The notes below the pieces were generated by a model that was not told the DNA's origin, made no database searches, and worked only from the letters and a program-made list of their open reading frames with translations. This document shows, in pieces, positions 1 to 7,598 of a stretch of 64,000 nucleotides of DNA. How positions within the stretch are numbered: position 1 is the stretch's first letter; each line of letters opens with the position of its first letter. Position numbers and translations under genes: made by a program. This DNA comes from Haloplanus litoreus (GTDB lineage: Archaea; Halobacteriota; Halobacteria; Halobacteriales; Haloferacaceae): NCBI RefSeq assembly GCF_042677945.1, contig NZ_JBHUDN010000009.1, one strand, 5' to 3'.

Positions 1-323
1 TGCGAGACGGTGTCGGCCTCGTAGCCCGTCTCCTCGCGGAGTTCGCGCCGTGCGGCGGCAGCCCGGTCGACGTCGACCCCCTCCACGGAGCCCGCGGGCA
101 ACCCACGGTTCACCCGACCGACCGCCTGTCGCCACTCGTCGATGACCACCACGTCGCCGTCGGGGGTGAACGGGAGGACCACGACGGCGGCGGGTTCGTC
201 GACGTAGTGATAGTCGGTCTCCGTGCCGTCGGGGAGTGTCACTTCGTCGCGGCGCACGTCGAAGCCGGGGCAGGTGTAATCGACGGCCGAGGCGGTCGTC
301 TCCCAGGTCAGGTCGTCGTCCAT
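1..323 (-). CDS. NUDIX hydrolase (partial, C-terminus outside window)
   Basis: The first 107 residues read from an ATG at 323 and run off the window edge. A NUDIX box is visible at about residues 79-101, with a conserved glycine followed by the RELREETGY core whose glutamates bind the catalytic metal. The upstream part (VVVIDEWRQAVGR) resembles ADP-ribose pyrophosphatase-type members that hydrolyse nucleoside diphosphates linked to another moiety. This is a soluble cytoplasmic enzyme. Substrate cannot be told from the sequence. A second, different NUDIX gene lies at 56323-56859. Confidence 0.85.
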   Translation of the reverse strand, partial: MDDDLTWETTASAVDYTCPGFDVRRDEVTLPDGTETDYHYVDEPAAVVVLPFTPDGDVVVIDEWRQAVGRVNRGLPAGSVEGVDVDRAAAARRELREETGYEADTVS

Positions 324-371
324 ACTGGGGTTCGGGACGGACGGCGCAAAAGCGCCCCGGCGTCGGCCGGG

Positions 372-1643
372 CTACTCGCCGCTGCGCCACCGGACGACTA
401 CTCCGGCGCCGACGAGGCCGAGTGACAGGAGGACAGCGAAGAGGTGGATTTCACCGACCCAGAGCGGGAGGCGGACGCCGGCACTGACCAGGCGGAGCAG
501 GGGCGTGAGGACGGGGACGTTCCCGCCAGCGGTGGCGTCCGTGTCGGCGTCGCCGTAGGTCGGTCCGCCGGCGGTCTCACCGGGGGGGAGGCGCTCGGCC
601 TCGTAGGGGAGCGTGCGGTAGTCGAACTGGTGTTCCCAGACGACGTGACCGGACTCGTTGACCTCGACGAGGCGGGCGTTGCGCGTGTCGGTGATCAACG
701 TGTTGCCGTTGGGGAGTCGGTCGGCGTCGCGCGGCCAGTCGAACTTCTGGCCGCCGGCCCCCTCCAGCGTCCACGCGGGTTCCCACGCGCCGCTCTCGGT
801 GCGGTGGAGTTCGACCACACGGTGGTTCTCGCTGTCTGCGACGAGGACGGCGCCGTCACCGAGCCACTGGGGGTTGTGCTGGTGGTAGAGGACGTTGGAG
901 TCGCCGACGAGCCCGTCGCCGTCGGCGGCGTCGTCGCGGTCCTCGTTGATCACCTGCACGACGCCTTCGCCGCGTTCGAGGACGACCAACTGGTTCGCGT
1001 TGCGCACGGAGACGAGGAATCGACCGTCGCCGATGCGGTCCACGTCGTTGATGTGGAGCCAGTCGGCTTTCGTCGGATCGGGCGGCGCCTCGTATCGGGA
1101 ACTCGCCTTCCACTCCCAGACTACTTCGCCGTCCTCGACGATCAGGACACGTTCGTGTTCCATGTCGGCGAGGACGACGCCGCCCCCGGGCAGGGGTTCG
1201 ACGTCGTGGACCTCGCTGGCGACCCGGTTGCGAACCGGGAAGGACCACTCTTCGACCACCTCGGGGGTGGGGTCGGGATCGATGATCCGGTAGCCGGTGC
1301 GGTGACACGGCGATTCGTAGGGGCCACAGTCTCGGTACCCGTCGGCCATGTAGCCGGCGAGCACCGAGCCGTTGTCCAGTCGCGTCACGTCGAAGTAGGT
1401 AGCGGCCGAGGACTCCCGCCACTGTTCCTCGCCGCCGGAGAGCAGGCGAACCGAGCCGCCGTCGACGTAGCTCCCGACGCCCTGCACGCCGACGAGGGTG
1501 GTTCGTTCGCCGTCTGGCGTGGGTGCTTGCGCAGCGCTCGTCGTCCCGGAGGGGGCCAGCGCGGCACCCAGAACGACCGTCGTGAGGAGACACAGACAAC
1601 CCAGGGCGACGAGGACGTCGCCGAGACCGAGCCGGGAGGGCAT
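372..1643 (-). CDS. Arylsulfotransferase-like membrane-anchored beta-propeller protein
   Basis: This 423-residue protein has an N-terminal hydrophobic segment (about residues 9-30), a long extracellular region with repeated propeller-blade motifs such as HDVEPLPGG, WLHINDVDRIGDGRFLVS, HQHNPQWLGDG and DADRLPNGNTLITD, and a C-terminal hydrophobic helix (about 395-417). The blade pattern matches the haloarchaeal arylsulfotransferase (ASST)-like family, which is related to PQQ-type propellers. Whether it transfers sulfate is unknown; it may simply be a surface propeller. It is divergent from the gene at 1750, with about 106 bases between them. Confidence 0.7.
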   Translation of the reverse strand: MPSRLGLGDVLVALGCLCLLTTVVLGAALAPSGTTSAAQAPTPDGERTTLVGVQGVGSYVDGGSVRLLSGGEEQWRESSAATYFDVTRLDNGSVLAGYMADGYRDCGPYESPCHRTGYRIIDPDPTPEVVEEWSFPVRNRVASEVHDVEPLPGGGVVLADMEHERVLIVEDGEVVWEWKASSRYEAPPDPTKADWLHINDVDRIGDGRFLVSVRNANQLVVLERGEGVVQVINEDRDDAADGDGLVGDSNVLYHQHNPQWLGDGAVLVADSENHRVVELHRTESGAWEPAWTLEGAGGQKFDWPRDADRLPNGNTLITDTRNARLVEVNESGHVVWEHQFDYRTLPYEAERLPPGETAGGPTYGDADTDATAGGNVPVLTPLLRLVSAGVRLPLWVGEIHLFAVLLSLGLVGAGVVVRWRSGE

Positions 1644-1749
1644 CAGTTGGCGGGTCGGCGAGTTCGCGCATAAGCCTTCGGATACAGCGTCAGCCCCGCG
1701 TCAGACGGGGCGCCAACAGTCAAATGGGTTGAGCCTGTAACGCCCACCA

Positions 1750-2685
1750 ATGAGCACGGACGGCATGCCCGACAACGTACTCTTCGAGTGGTACGGTCGC
1801 TACATCGGCGACCCAGAGACGGAGACGGACGTCTACCTCGGATTCGCGCTCTTCTTCGGCGGCATCGCCCTCGGTGCCGTCGGGATTCTCGTGTTCCTGC
1901 TGTCGGCGACGATGAGCGGCGGCGGGACGCCAGCGTGGGCCATCCGCGAGGTGGCGATGGCCGCCGCGAGCGTCGGCTTCCCAGTCATCCTGCTCGGAAT
2001 AGTGATCCTCCTCCCCGGGGATCGGCGAATGACCTACGCCTCGCTCGCCGGGTTGGCCGTCTGTCTCGTCGCGGTCGGGCTGTTCGTCGCCACGTATCCG
2101 ATGAACTGGAACGTGGCGCGGACGCCCGACTACAGCGCACAGGGTGTCGCCATCTACGCCGTCGGCCTCGTCGCCGCCGTCGGCGCGACGGGGGCGGCGC
2201 TGGTCGGCCACCAGGTGGAGCGTGCCGCGCCGGGCGAACGCGCCGCCGAGGTGCGCTCGACGACGGGCGAGGCGGGAACGGGCACGGGCGGCGCGAGCGA
2301 CGGGGCGAGCGAGAGCGTCTCCGACGAACAGGTGCGTCGCGACATCGACGAGGCGATGGCGGACGCCGACCTGTCGTGGGGCGGCGTCAGCCGGAAGAAC
2401 ACCAAACGGCTCGAACTCAACACCGACGCGGACGTGGAGGTGGACCGCGAGGCGTTCGAGAACGCCGAGGCGACGACCGTCCGGTCGTCGGGTAACGACG
2501 TGGACGACGCGCTCTCGAACCTGCGGAAACTCCAGGGGCGAGAGCAGGAGACCGACTCCTCGTCCGGTGTCGACGACCAGACGGCGGCGCTGACCGAACT
2601 CCGGCAACAACAACAGGCGGAGGACGTCGCCACGGAGGACGAGGAAGGGATCGTCGACCGGGCGAAAGGGCTGTTCTCGCGGTAG
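1750..2685 (+). CDS. Four-helix membrane protein with acidic cytoplasmic tail (upstream of salactin)
   Basis: This 311-residue protein has four predicted membrane helices at about residues 29-51, 67-90, 97-115 and 131-153. A long hydrophilic, probably cytoplasmic, acidic C-terminal half follows and ends in a short amphipathic stretch (VDRAKGLFSR). I do not recognise an enzymatic motif; it resembles uncharacterised haloarchaeal permease-like DUF proteins. It is co-oriented with the salactin gene about 140 bases downstream, which has its own promoter. A role as membrane partner for the filament is only a guess from position. Confidence 0.75.
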   Translation: MSTDGMPDNVLFEWYGRYIGDPETETDVYLGFALFFGGIALGAVGILVFLLSATMSGGGTPAWAIREVAMAAASVGFPVILLGIVILLPGDRRMTYASLAGLAVCLVAVGLFVATYPMNWNVARTPDYSAQGVAIYAVGLVAAVGATGAALVGHQVERAAPGERAAEVRSTTGEAGTGTGGASDGASESVSDEQVRRDIDEAMADADLSWGGVSRKNTKRLELNTDADVEVDREAFENAEATTVRSSGNDVDDALSNLRKLQGREQETDSSSGVDDQTAALTELRQQQQAEDVATEDEEGIVDRAKGLFSR

Positions 2686-2747
2686 TCGACCGGCTCACCC
2701 GGGGCGGGGCCGTCGGGCGGTGATTCCGAAACGTGCCGATTTCGGCC

Positions 2748-2765
2748 GTCTGACGCCTGTCAGAC
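2748..2765. promoter_or_regulatory. Perfect inverted repeat upstream of salactin (candidate operator)
   Basis: GTCTGAC and GTCAGAC form a perfect 7-base dyad separated by GCCT. It lies about 30 bases upstream of the TATA-like element of the salactin gene, where a haloarchaeal activator or repressor could bind. No known regulator is assigned. Confidence 0.45.
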
Positions 2766-2792
2766 CTAGGTAAGCGGTCGAACATTTGGGCG

Positions 2793-2800
2793 AACGTTTA
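2793..2800 (+). promoter_or_regulatory. TATA-like promoter element of salactin
   Basis: An ACGTTTAT element lies 27-34 bases before the ATG at 2827. This is the usual spacing for a leaderless haloarchaeal transcript, and it supports 2827 as the translation start over the ATG codons at 2800 and 2803. Confidence 0.5.
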
Positions 2801-2826
2801 TGATGGCGACGGGGTATCACACGCGT

Positions 2827-3864
2827 ATGGCTAAAGGCCTAGACGTCGGCACCATGAATCTCATCTCGGCACAGCAGGAGGGCGCTGAGACGGTTTTCGT
2901 CCAGCAGCGGAACTCCTTCGTCGAAATCGAGTACTCCGACATGGCAGAGCAGATGCTCTCGCGGAGCGACGTCCTTCACATTCGGAAGGACGACAAGGTG
3001 TACGTCGTCGGCGACGACGCCCTCAACTTCGCGAACATCTTCAACGAGGAGACGCGCCGCCCGATGCAACACGGCATCCTCTCCTCCGAGGAGTCCTCCG
3101 CGATTCCGATGATCAAGCTCATCACCGAACAGGTGGTCGGCCAGCCCAACCACCCCGGCGAGCGCCTCTACTTCTCCTCCCCCGCGGACCCCATCGACTC
3201 CAACCTCTCGACGCTGTATCACGAGAAGACTCTGGAGTCGATGCTCGGCGACATGGGCTACGAGACGGAGCCGATCAACGAGGGGATGGCGGTCATCTAC
3301 TCCGAACTCGCCAACCACAACTTCACAGGTCTCGGCGTCTCCTTCGGCGCGGGCATGACCAACGTCTGCCTGTCGTACTACGCCGTGCCCGTCATGAAGT
3401 TCTCCATCGCCCGCGGCGGCGACTGGATCGACGAGCAGGCCGCCCAGGCCACGGGCACGCCCGTCGACAAGGTCACCTCCATCAAGGAGGACGACTTCGA
3501 ACTCGACTTCCGCACCGACGTGGGCGGCGTCGAGGGCGCGCTGGCAATCTACTACGAGAACCTGCTGGACTACGTCATCGAGAACATCGCCCGGGAAGTC
3601 GACGAGGAGGACGTGGAGGAGGACCTCGACGTACCCGTCGTCGTCACCGGTGGTACCTCCAGCCCCCGCGGCTTCGAGAAACTGTTCGAGGACCACCTAC
3701 GCGACGCCTCGATTCCGTTCTCGATCAGCGAGGTCCAGAGCGTCGACGAACCGCTCTACAGCGTCGCCCGCGGTGCGCTGGTCGCCGCGCGATCCGACGA
3801 AGAACAGGAAGACGGTGAGAGCGGCGGTAACCGGCAGGCTCAGGAGTCGCCCGCCGAAGACTGA
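2827..3864 (+). CDS. Salactin, actin/MreB-like cytoskeletal ATPase
   Basis: This 345-residue protein starts MAKGLDVGTMN, a phosphate-1 loop of the actin/Hsp70 fold. It has a second phosphate-binding segment (GVSFGAGMTNVCLSYY) and a late adenosine-binding glycine segment (VVVTGGTSSPRGFEKLF). This is the pattern of salactin, the haloarchaeal actin homologue described in Halobacterium, which forms dynamically unstable polar filaments. A hydrophilic tail of about 20 residues ends the protein. The chosen start is the third in-frame ATG because the promoter spacing fits it. The last 25 bases overlap the convergent gene at 3840. Confidence 0.88.
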   Translation: MAKGLDVGTMNLISAQQEGAETVFVQQRNSFVEIEYSDMAEQMLSRSDVLHIRKDDKVYVVGDDALNFANIFNEETRRPMQHGILSSEESSAIPMIKLITEQVVGQPNHPGERLYFSSPADPIDSNLSTLYHEKTLESMLGDMGYETEPINEGMAVIYSELANHNFTGLGVSFGAGMTNVCLSYYAVPVMKFSIARGGDWIDEQAAQATGTPVDKVTSIKEDDFELDFRTDVGGVEGALAIYYENLLDYVIENIAREVDEEDVEEDLDVPVVVTGGTSSPRGFEKLFEDHLRDASIPFSISEVQSVDEPLYSVARGALVAARSDEEQEDGESGGNRQAQESPAED

Positions 3865-4307
3865 GACGGGGCCGCCGTCTCGTCGGCCACCGACTCGTCC
3901 TCTGTCGATTCCTCCTCATTCGACTCGTCCTCTGTCGATTCCTCCTCATTCGACTCGTCCTCTGTCGATTCCTCCTCATTCGACTCGTCCTCTGTCGATT
4001 CCTCCTCATTCGACTCGTTTTCGGGCGTCCGCCGGGCGTAGAACCGGCGGAGGGCGTCCTCCCACGACTCTCCGTCCGATCCGTCAGTGGGGCGAGAGAG
4101 CGGCGGGCGGAGTTCTACGCCCGGTTCCGTGTCGGCGTCGTGGGCGCGGTAGTACCGGCGGAGGGCGTCGTTCCACGACTCGACACGTTTCGGGGCACCG
4201 CGGTGTTCGGCGGGGATACCGACGTAGCCGCAGTCCTCACAGACGGACGCCTCCCGGCCGTTAAGGGCGTACGTAGCGAGCGTGCCGCCACACTGCGGGC
4301 AGTCCAT
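3840..4307 (-). CDS. Zinc-finger protein with repeated acidic tail
   Basis: The protein has 155 residues from ATG 4307. A zinc ribbon sits at the N-terminus (CPQCGG then CEDCGY). Two copies of a WxDALRRxY motif follow (SWNDALRRYYRA and SWEDALRRFYAR). The tail is built from four identical 10-residue units (NEEESTEDES), rich in Glu and Ser. I do not recognise the family. The zinc ribbon and basic aromatic motifs suggest nucleic-acid or protein binding, while the tail looks disordered. It is convergent with salactin and overlaps its 3' end by 25 bases. Confidence 0.75.
   Translation of the reverse strand: MDCPQCGGTLATYALNGREASVCEDCGYVGIPAEHRGAPKRVESWNDALRRYYRAHDADTEPGVELRPPLSRPTDGSDGESWEDALRRFYARRTPENESNEEESTEDESNEEESTEDESNEEESTEDESNEEESTEDESVADETAAPSQSSAGDS
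3898..4017. repeat. Four tandem 30-bp repeats inside a coding region
   Basis: Four identical 30-base units (TCCTCTGTCGATTCC... in + orientation) encode the decapeptide repeat of the zinc-finger protein. The lack of even synonymous differences points to recent expansion by slippage or unequal exchange. Confidence 0.95.
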
Positions 4308-4431
4308 ACCCCCGGATTTCCGCCCCACCTATTTAGCCTTCCCCCCAGTAGGCGGCGAGGACCGTTCGGACTCGACAGTCGCGTCCGGAACGGCGTGTCC
4401 GCCCGGCGTCGCTGATCGGCGAGCGTCGCAG

Positions 4432-5157
4432 TCAGTCGACCGACTGCGTCCGCTCGAACCGGTACGGTGGGAGAATGAGGTCGTCGAGGTCGGGCATTCC
4501 TTTGACGTTGTAGACGACTTTCAACTCGGCCGTCGTCGGGGCGCCGATACAGGAGAGTTGGATGCCGCGGTCGATCATCTCCGTCGGGAGAACGTGGTCG
4601 ATGGGAACCGTCATCTCGCCCTCGACGACGACGACCGCACAGTTCACGCACGCGCCGCCACGGCAGGCGTAGGGCCACGCGAAGCCGCGCTCTTCGGCCG
4701 CTTCGAGCAGCGTCTCGCTCGGTTCGGCCAGAAACTCGCCGTAATCCTCGGGGGCGAGGTCGGTCGCGGCCGCCTTCTCGAACAGGTCGTCGTCGTCGAG
4801 GGCCCACCCCCGGTCGTCGATCACCTCGTAGTTGAGATACTCGACCCTGGAACCCTTCGGTCGGGTCGGCTCCTCGCGGGTCTGTCCGTCGTCGGCCGCG
4901 TCGTCGCCGTCGACCCGCCCCTCAATTATCGCCTCGTAAGCTGCCTTGACCCGCTGGAACTCGCGAGCGGAGCCACCCTGATCCGGGTGGGTCTCGATCA
5001 CCCGCCGGCGGTACGCCTGATCGATCCGTGCCTCGTCGGCGTCCGGATCGATCCCCAGAACATCGAACGGAGCGTCCACATCCGGGGTAGGGGGGCGGAC
5101 GGATAAATCACCTTGGACCGCAGCCACGCCCTCGCGGAGTCGGGCGACGGCCGTCAC
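4432..5157 (-). CDS. J-domain / [2Fe-2S] ferredoxin fusion protein
   Basis: The 241 residues hold two modules. A J-domain lies at about residues 30-80 with the diagnostic HPD at 57-59. A plant-type ferredoxin fold occupies about 105-225, with cluster ligands at Cys165, Cys170, Cys173 and Cys203 (C-x4-C-x2-C-x29-C). The ferredoxin part is typical of haloarchaeal electron carriers serving 2-oxoacid oxidoreductases. The J-like part would recruit DnaK or has been adapted to another contact. This architecture occurs in haloarchaea. The gene is monocistronic, and the tRNA-Pro gene lies upstream. Confidence 0.88.
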   Translation of the reverse strand: MTAVARLREGVAAVQGDLSVRPPTPDVDAPFDVLGIDPDADEARIDQAYRRRVIETHPDQGGSAREFQRVKAAYEAIIEGRVDGDDAADDGQTREEPTRPKGSRVEYLNYEVIDDRGWALDDDDLFEKAAATDLAPEDYGEFLAEPSETLLEAAEERGFAWPYACRGGACVNCAVVVVEGEMTVPIDHVLPTEMIDRGIQLSCIGAPTTAELKVVYNVKGMPDLDDLILPPYRFERTQSVD

Positions 5158-5172
5158 TCACCCGGTCGAGGT

Positions 5173-5294
5173 GAAGTGGCCGGCACGAATTTGAATACGG
5201 ACGAGACGCTCCGGGTCGCTCCCTCCGGTCGCTTCCCGGGCGTGCGACTCGTCGTCCCCCGCTCGCTTCGCTCGCGGGACGTGGTTACGGCCAC
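5173..5294 (-). pseudogene. Interrupted duplicate of the 3' part of tRNA-Pro
   Basis: Bases 5173-5196 repeat the flank and 3' end of the neighbouring tRNA-Pro gene (5324-5348) with one G missing. Bases 5280-5294 repeat the very next 15 bases of the tRNA (5349-5363). The two pieces are therefore contiguous in the real tRNA but are split here by an 83-base insert (5197-5279). No 5' half follows, so this is a dead copy or a recombination scar. Confidence 0.7.
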
Positions 5295-5327
5295 GCGACT
5301 CTACGGGCGGAAAAATGCGGGAAGAAG

Positions 5328-5400
5328 TGGGCCGGCACGAATTTGAATCGTGGTTACGGCCACCCGAAGGCCGAAGGATACCAAGCTACCCCACCGGCCC
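5328..5400 (-). tRNA. tRNA-Pro (anticodon CGG)
   Basis: A full cloverleaf is visible on the minus strand. The 7-bp acceptor stem is GGGCCGG/CCGGCCC with discriminator A. The D-arm contains GGGTAGCTTGGTATCC. The anticodon stem CGGCC/GGCCG closes the loop TTCGGGT, giving anticodon CGG. The variable loop has 4 bases, and the T-arm is CACGA TTCAAAT TCGTG. No intron and no encoded CCA are present. Confidence 0.93.
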
Positions 5401-5450
5401 GCGGTCGGACGAACGCCAGCGTCGAGTTTAACAGTTGTGATTCGGACGCT

Positions 5451-6047
5451 TCAGTACGACCGGAACCCGTCGGTGTCGAGGTAGTTGTGCGCGACGGTGA
5501 TGGCGTGGTCGGCGTGGAGCGCACGCGGCCCGAGGCGGACCCGCGCGTCGGCGCGGTCGGCCAGCAAGTCCACCTCCCAGCCCGCGAAGTCGTGGTGGTC
5601 CGAGAGGACGAAGACGGGGTCGGTCGGCGGGGGGTAGTCGACGACGGGTGTCCCCGCCTCGTGCAGTTCGACGAGCGTCGCGGTGGGGGCCAGGGCGTCG
5701 AGGGTCGGTTCGAAGCCGCGGCGACGGATCGAGACGCCGGGGCTCGATTCGACCGGCTGGTGGCCGATTGCGTCCTCGCGGCGCTCCAGCGCCCCGCGGA
5801 TAAGCGCGGCCGTGCTCCGCTCGTCGGGATTGAGCCGACGGAGGCCACTCCCCTCGAAGGTGACGGTGAACGCGTCGTCGAGGACGAGGTGAACGCGCAC
5901 GTCCTCGCGGATGGCGTGGGAGAGGAAGAAGGCGGAGGTGACACATCGACAGAGCACGTCGAGGCGGCCGGCCGCGCCGGCGAGGTCGTCGAGCGCGAAG
6001 TCGGCGGTCGTGGGCGCATCGTGACCGATGACGACGAACTGGCGCAT
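5451..6047 (-). CDS. trmY: tRNA (pseudouridine(54)-N1)-methyltransferase TrmY
   Basis: This 198-residue protein matches TrmY, the SPOUT-class enzyme that uses S-adenosylmethionine to convert pseudouridine 54 in the tRNA T-loop to N1-methylpseudouridine in archaea. The N-terminus MRQFVVIGHDAPTTADF and the C-terminal knot region (PVFVLSDHHDF ... RVRLGPRALHADHAITVAHNYLD) are characteristic. Length is normal for the family. It sits beside a tRNA gene and about 30 bases from the end of the ABC-transporter operon on the same strand. Confidence 0.93.
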   Translation of the reverse strand: MRQFVVIGHDAPTTADFALDDLAGAAGRLDVLCRCVTSAFFLSHAIREDVRVHLVLDDAFTVTFEGSGLRRLNPDERSTAALIRGALERREDAIGHQPVESSPGVSIRRRGFEPTLDALAPTATLVELHEAGTPVVDYPPPTDPVFVLSDHHDFAGWEVDLLADRADARVRLGPRALHADHAITVAHNYLDTDGFRSY

Positions 6048-6081
6048 AGCGGCAGTCGGCGGTGGGCGGCCTTGGCTCTAC

Positions 6082-6600
6082 TTATTCGATCCGAACGGTC
6101 GTCGACGCCGCGAGGCGCGGGTCGTCGACGAGGAGGCGCGCGGACAGGCGGTGTTCGCCTGGGTCGGCGGCGACCCACTCGTCGGGCGCGACGCGGACGC
6201 GCTGGTGCCACAGGGTGTCGAACGTCTTGCGTTCGCGGCGGGCGATTTCGAAGGTGCCGGACGCCGGTGGGAGCGAGTCGACGGTCGAGGCACGGTCGAC
6301 GCCGTCGACGGCCCACGTCCACGGAACGGGCGCGGCCGTCCGCAGTCGAAGGGGCACCGGCAACCGATTACGGACGGTGACCCGGAGGTGGATGGGGTCG
6401 TCGGGAGCGTACCGCTCGCGGTCGGTCGTGCAGTCGACGGTGAGGGCACGGCGACGGAGCCACCGGGGCAGGAGGGCGTGCGTCGCCTTCGAGGCGTCGA
6501 ACGAACGCGTCGTCCGCACCGAGTCGACGGGGGTGCTCGGATCGGCGGCGTCACGGCGGATGGCGTCGGTCCGCTCCACGCGTCGAGGCGGGCGGGTCAC
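6082..6600 (-). CDS. Small beta-sandwich protein attached to the dipeptide ABC operon
   Basis: The protein has 172 residues from a GTG at 6600 that overlaps the stop of the upstream ATPase gene (GTGA). That overlap decides the start and implies translational coupling. The body (LTVDCTTDRERYAPDDPIH, LRVTVRNRLPVPLRL, WHQRVRVAPDEWVAADPGEH) has alternating strands like BsuPI-type intracellular proteinase inhibitors. No signal peptide or cysteine cluster is present, and no enzymatic motif is seen. As the last gene of a peptide importer operon it might bind or protect against peptidases, but that is inference from fold resemblance and position. Confidence 0.6.
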   Translation of the reverse strand: MTRPPRRVERTDAIRRDAADPSTPVDSVRTTRSFDASKATHALLPRWLRRRALTVDCTTDRERYAPDDPIHLRVTVRNRLPVPLRLRTAAPVPWTWAVDGVDRASTVDSLPPASGTFEIARRERKTFDTLWHQRVRVAPDEWVAADPGEHRLSARLLVDDPRLAASTTVRIE

Positions 6601-7598
6601 GGGTCCTCCGCCAGCAGGTCGTGGTAGGGACAGGCGATTTCGTGGTCGCCGTCGACGGGGGTCGGATCCGGATGGGCGTCCCACTCCCCGCAGTCGTTCT
6701 GGGCGATCGGACAACGGGTGTGGAACACACAGCCGTCGGGTGGATCGGTCGCCGAGGGGACGGTGCCGTCGAGGACGACCCGGTTGCCGTCCCACCTGGG
6801 GTCGGGTTCCGGAATCGCCGAGAGGAGGGAGTAGGTGTAAGGGTGGTACGGTGGTGAGAACACCTCTTCGACGGTCCCCGTCTCGACGACGTGGCCGAGA
6901 TACATCACCGCCACCCGGTCGGCGAGGTGCTCGACGACGGAGAGGTCGTGTGCGATGAAGAGGTAGGTGAGCCCCCGATCCGCTTGCAGGTCGGCGAGGA
7001 GGTTGAGAATCCCGGCTTGCACCGAGACGTCGAGTGCACTGACGGGTTCGTCACAGACGACGAACTCGGGGTCCACGGCGAGGGCGCGGGCGATCCCGAC
7101 TCGCTGTTTCTGTCCCCCCGAGAGTTCTCCTGGGTAGCGCGACGCGTGACTCGCGCGGAGGCCGACGGTCTCCAGGAGGTCGGCGACCCGTCGGTCACAC
7201 TCGTCGCCGGACGCGATGTCGTGGGCGTCGAGCGCCTCACCCACCGCGTCGCCGACGGTGAGGCGCGGGTCGAGGCTGGCAGTCGGGTTCTGGAAGACGT
7301 ACTGGATGTCTCGGCGTCGCTCCCGGAGCGCCGACGCCGAGAGCGCGCCGAGGTCGTCGCCCCGGTGGGTGACCGTCCCGGCGGTCGGCGCCTCCAAGTG
7401 GACGAGCGTGCGCCCGAGCGTGCTCTTCCCACACCCGGATTCGCCGACCAGCGCCAACGTCTCGCCGGCACGGATCTCGAGATCGACGCCCTGGACGGCC
7501 TGCACCCACCGTCGCTGCCCCAGCAGGCGCGCGAGGTAGCTCTCGGTCGTCGGATACTCCTTGACCAGTCCCTCGGCGCGAAGCAGTGGTTCGGTCAC
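6597..7598 (-). CDS. Dipeptide/oligopeptide ABC transporter ATP-binding protein (DppF type)
   Basis: This 333-residue ATPase has Walker A (GESGCGKST), signature LSGGQKQRVGIARAL, Walker B (FVVCDEP) and an H-loop (FIAHDLSVV). The C-terminal oligopeptide-transporter extension carries cysteines (CVFHTRCPIAQNDC) that in this family can hold an iron-sulfur cluster. It would pair with the ATPase encoded just upstream, overlapping it by 4 bases (ATGA). Substrate is probably peptides, though related systems carry nickel or sugars. Confidence 0.92.
   Translation of the reverse strand: MTEPLLRAEGLVKEYPTTESYLARLLGQRRWVQAVQGVDLEIRAGETLALVGESGCGKSTLGRTLVHLEAPTAGTVTHRGDDLGALSASALRERRRDIQYVFQNPTASLDPRLTVGDAVGEALDAHDIASGDECDRRVADLLETVGLRASHASRYPGELSGGQKQRVGIARALAVDPEFVVCDEPVSALDVSVQAGILNLLADLQADRGLTYLFIAHDLSVVEHLADRVAVMYLGHVVETGTVEEVFSPPYHPYTYSLLSAIPEPDPRWDGNRVVLDGTVPSATDPPDGCVFHTRCPIAQNDCGEWDAHPDPTPVDGDHEIACPYHDLLAEDP

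Noticed and set aside
3898..4017. CRISPR-like repeat
   Set aside because: The units are tandem without spacers and encode a protein tail.
5197..5279. tRNA intron
   Set aside because: The split copy lacks the 5' half and the anticodon arm, and the insert is in the T-stem, not a known haloarchaeal intron site.
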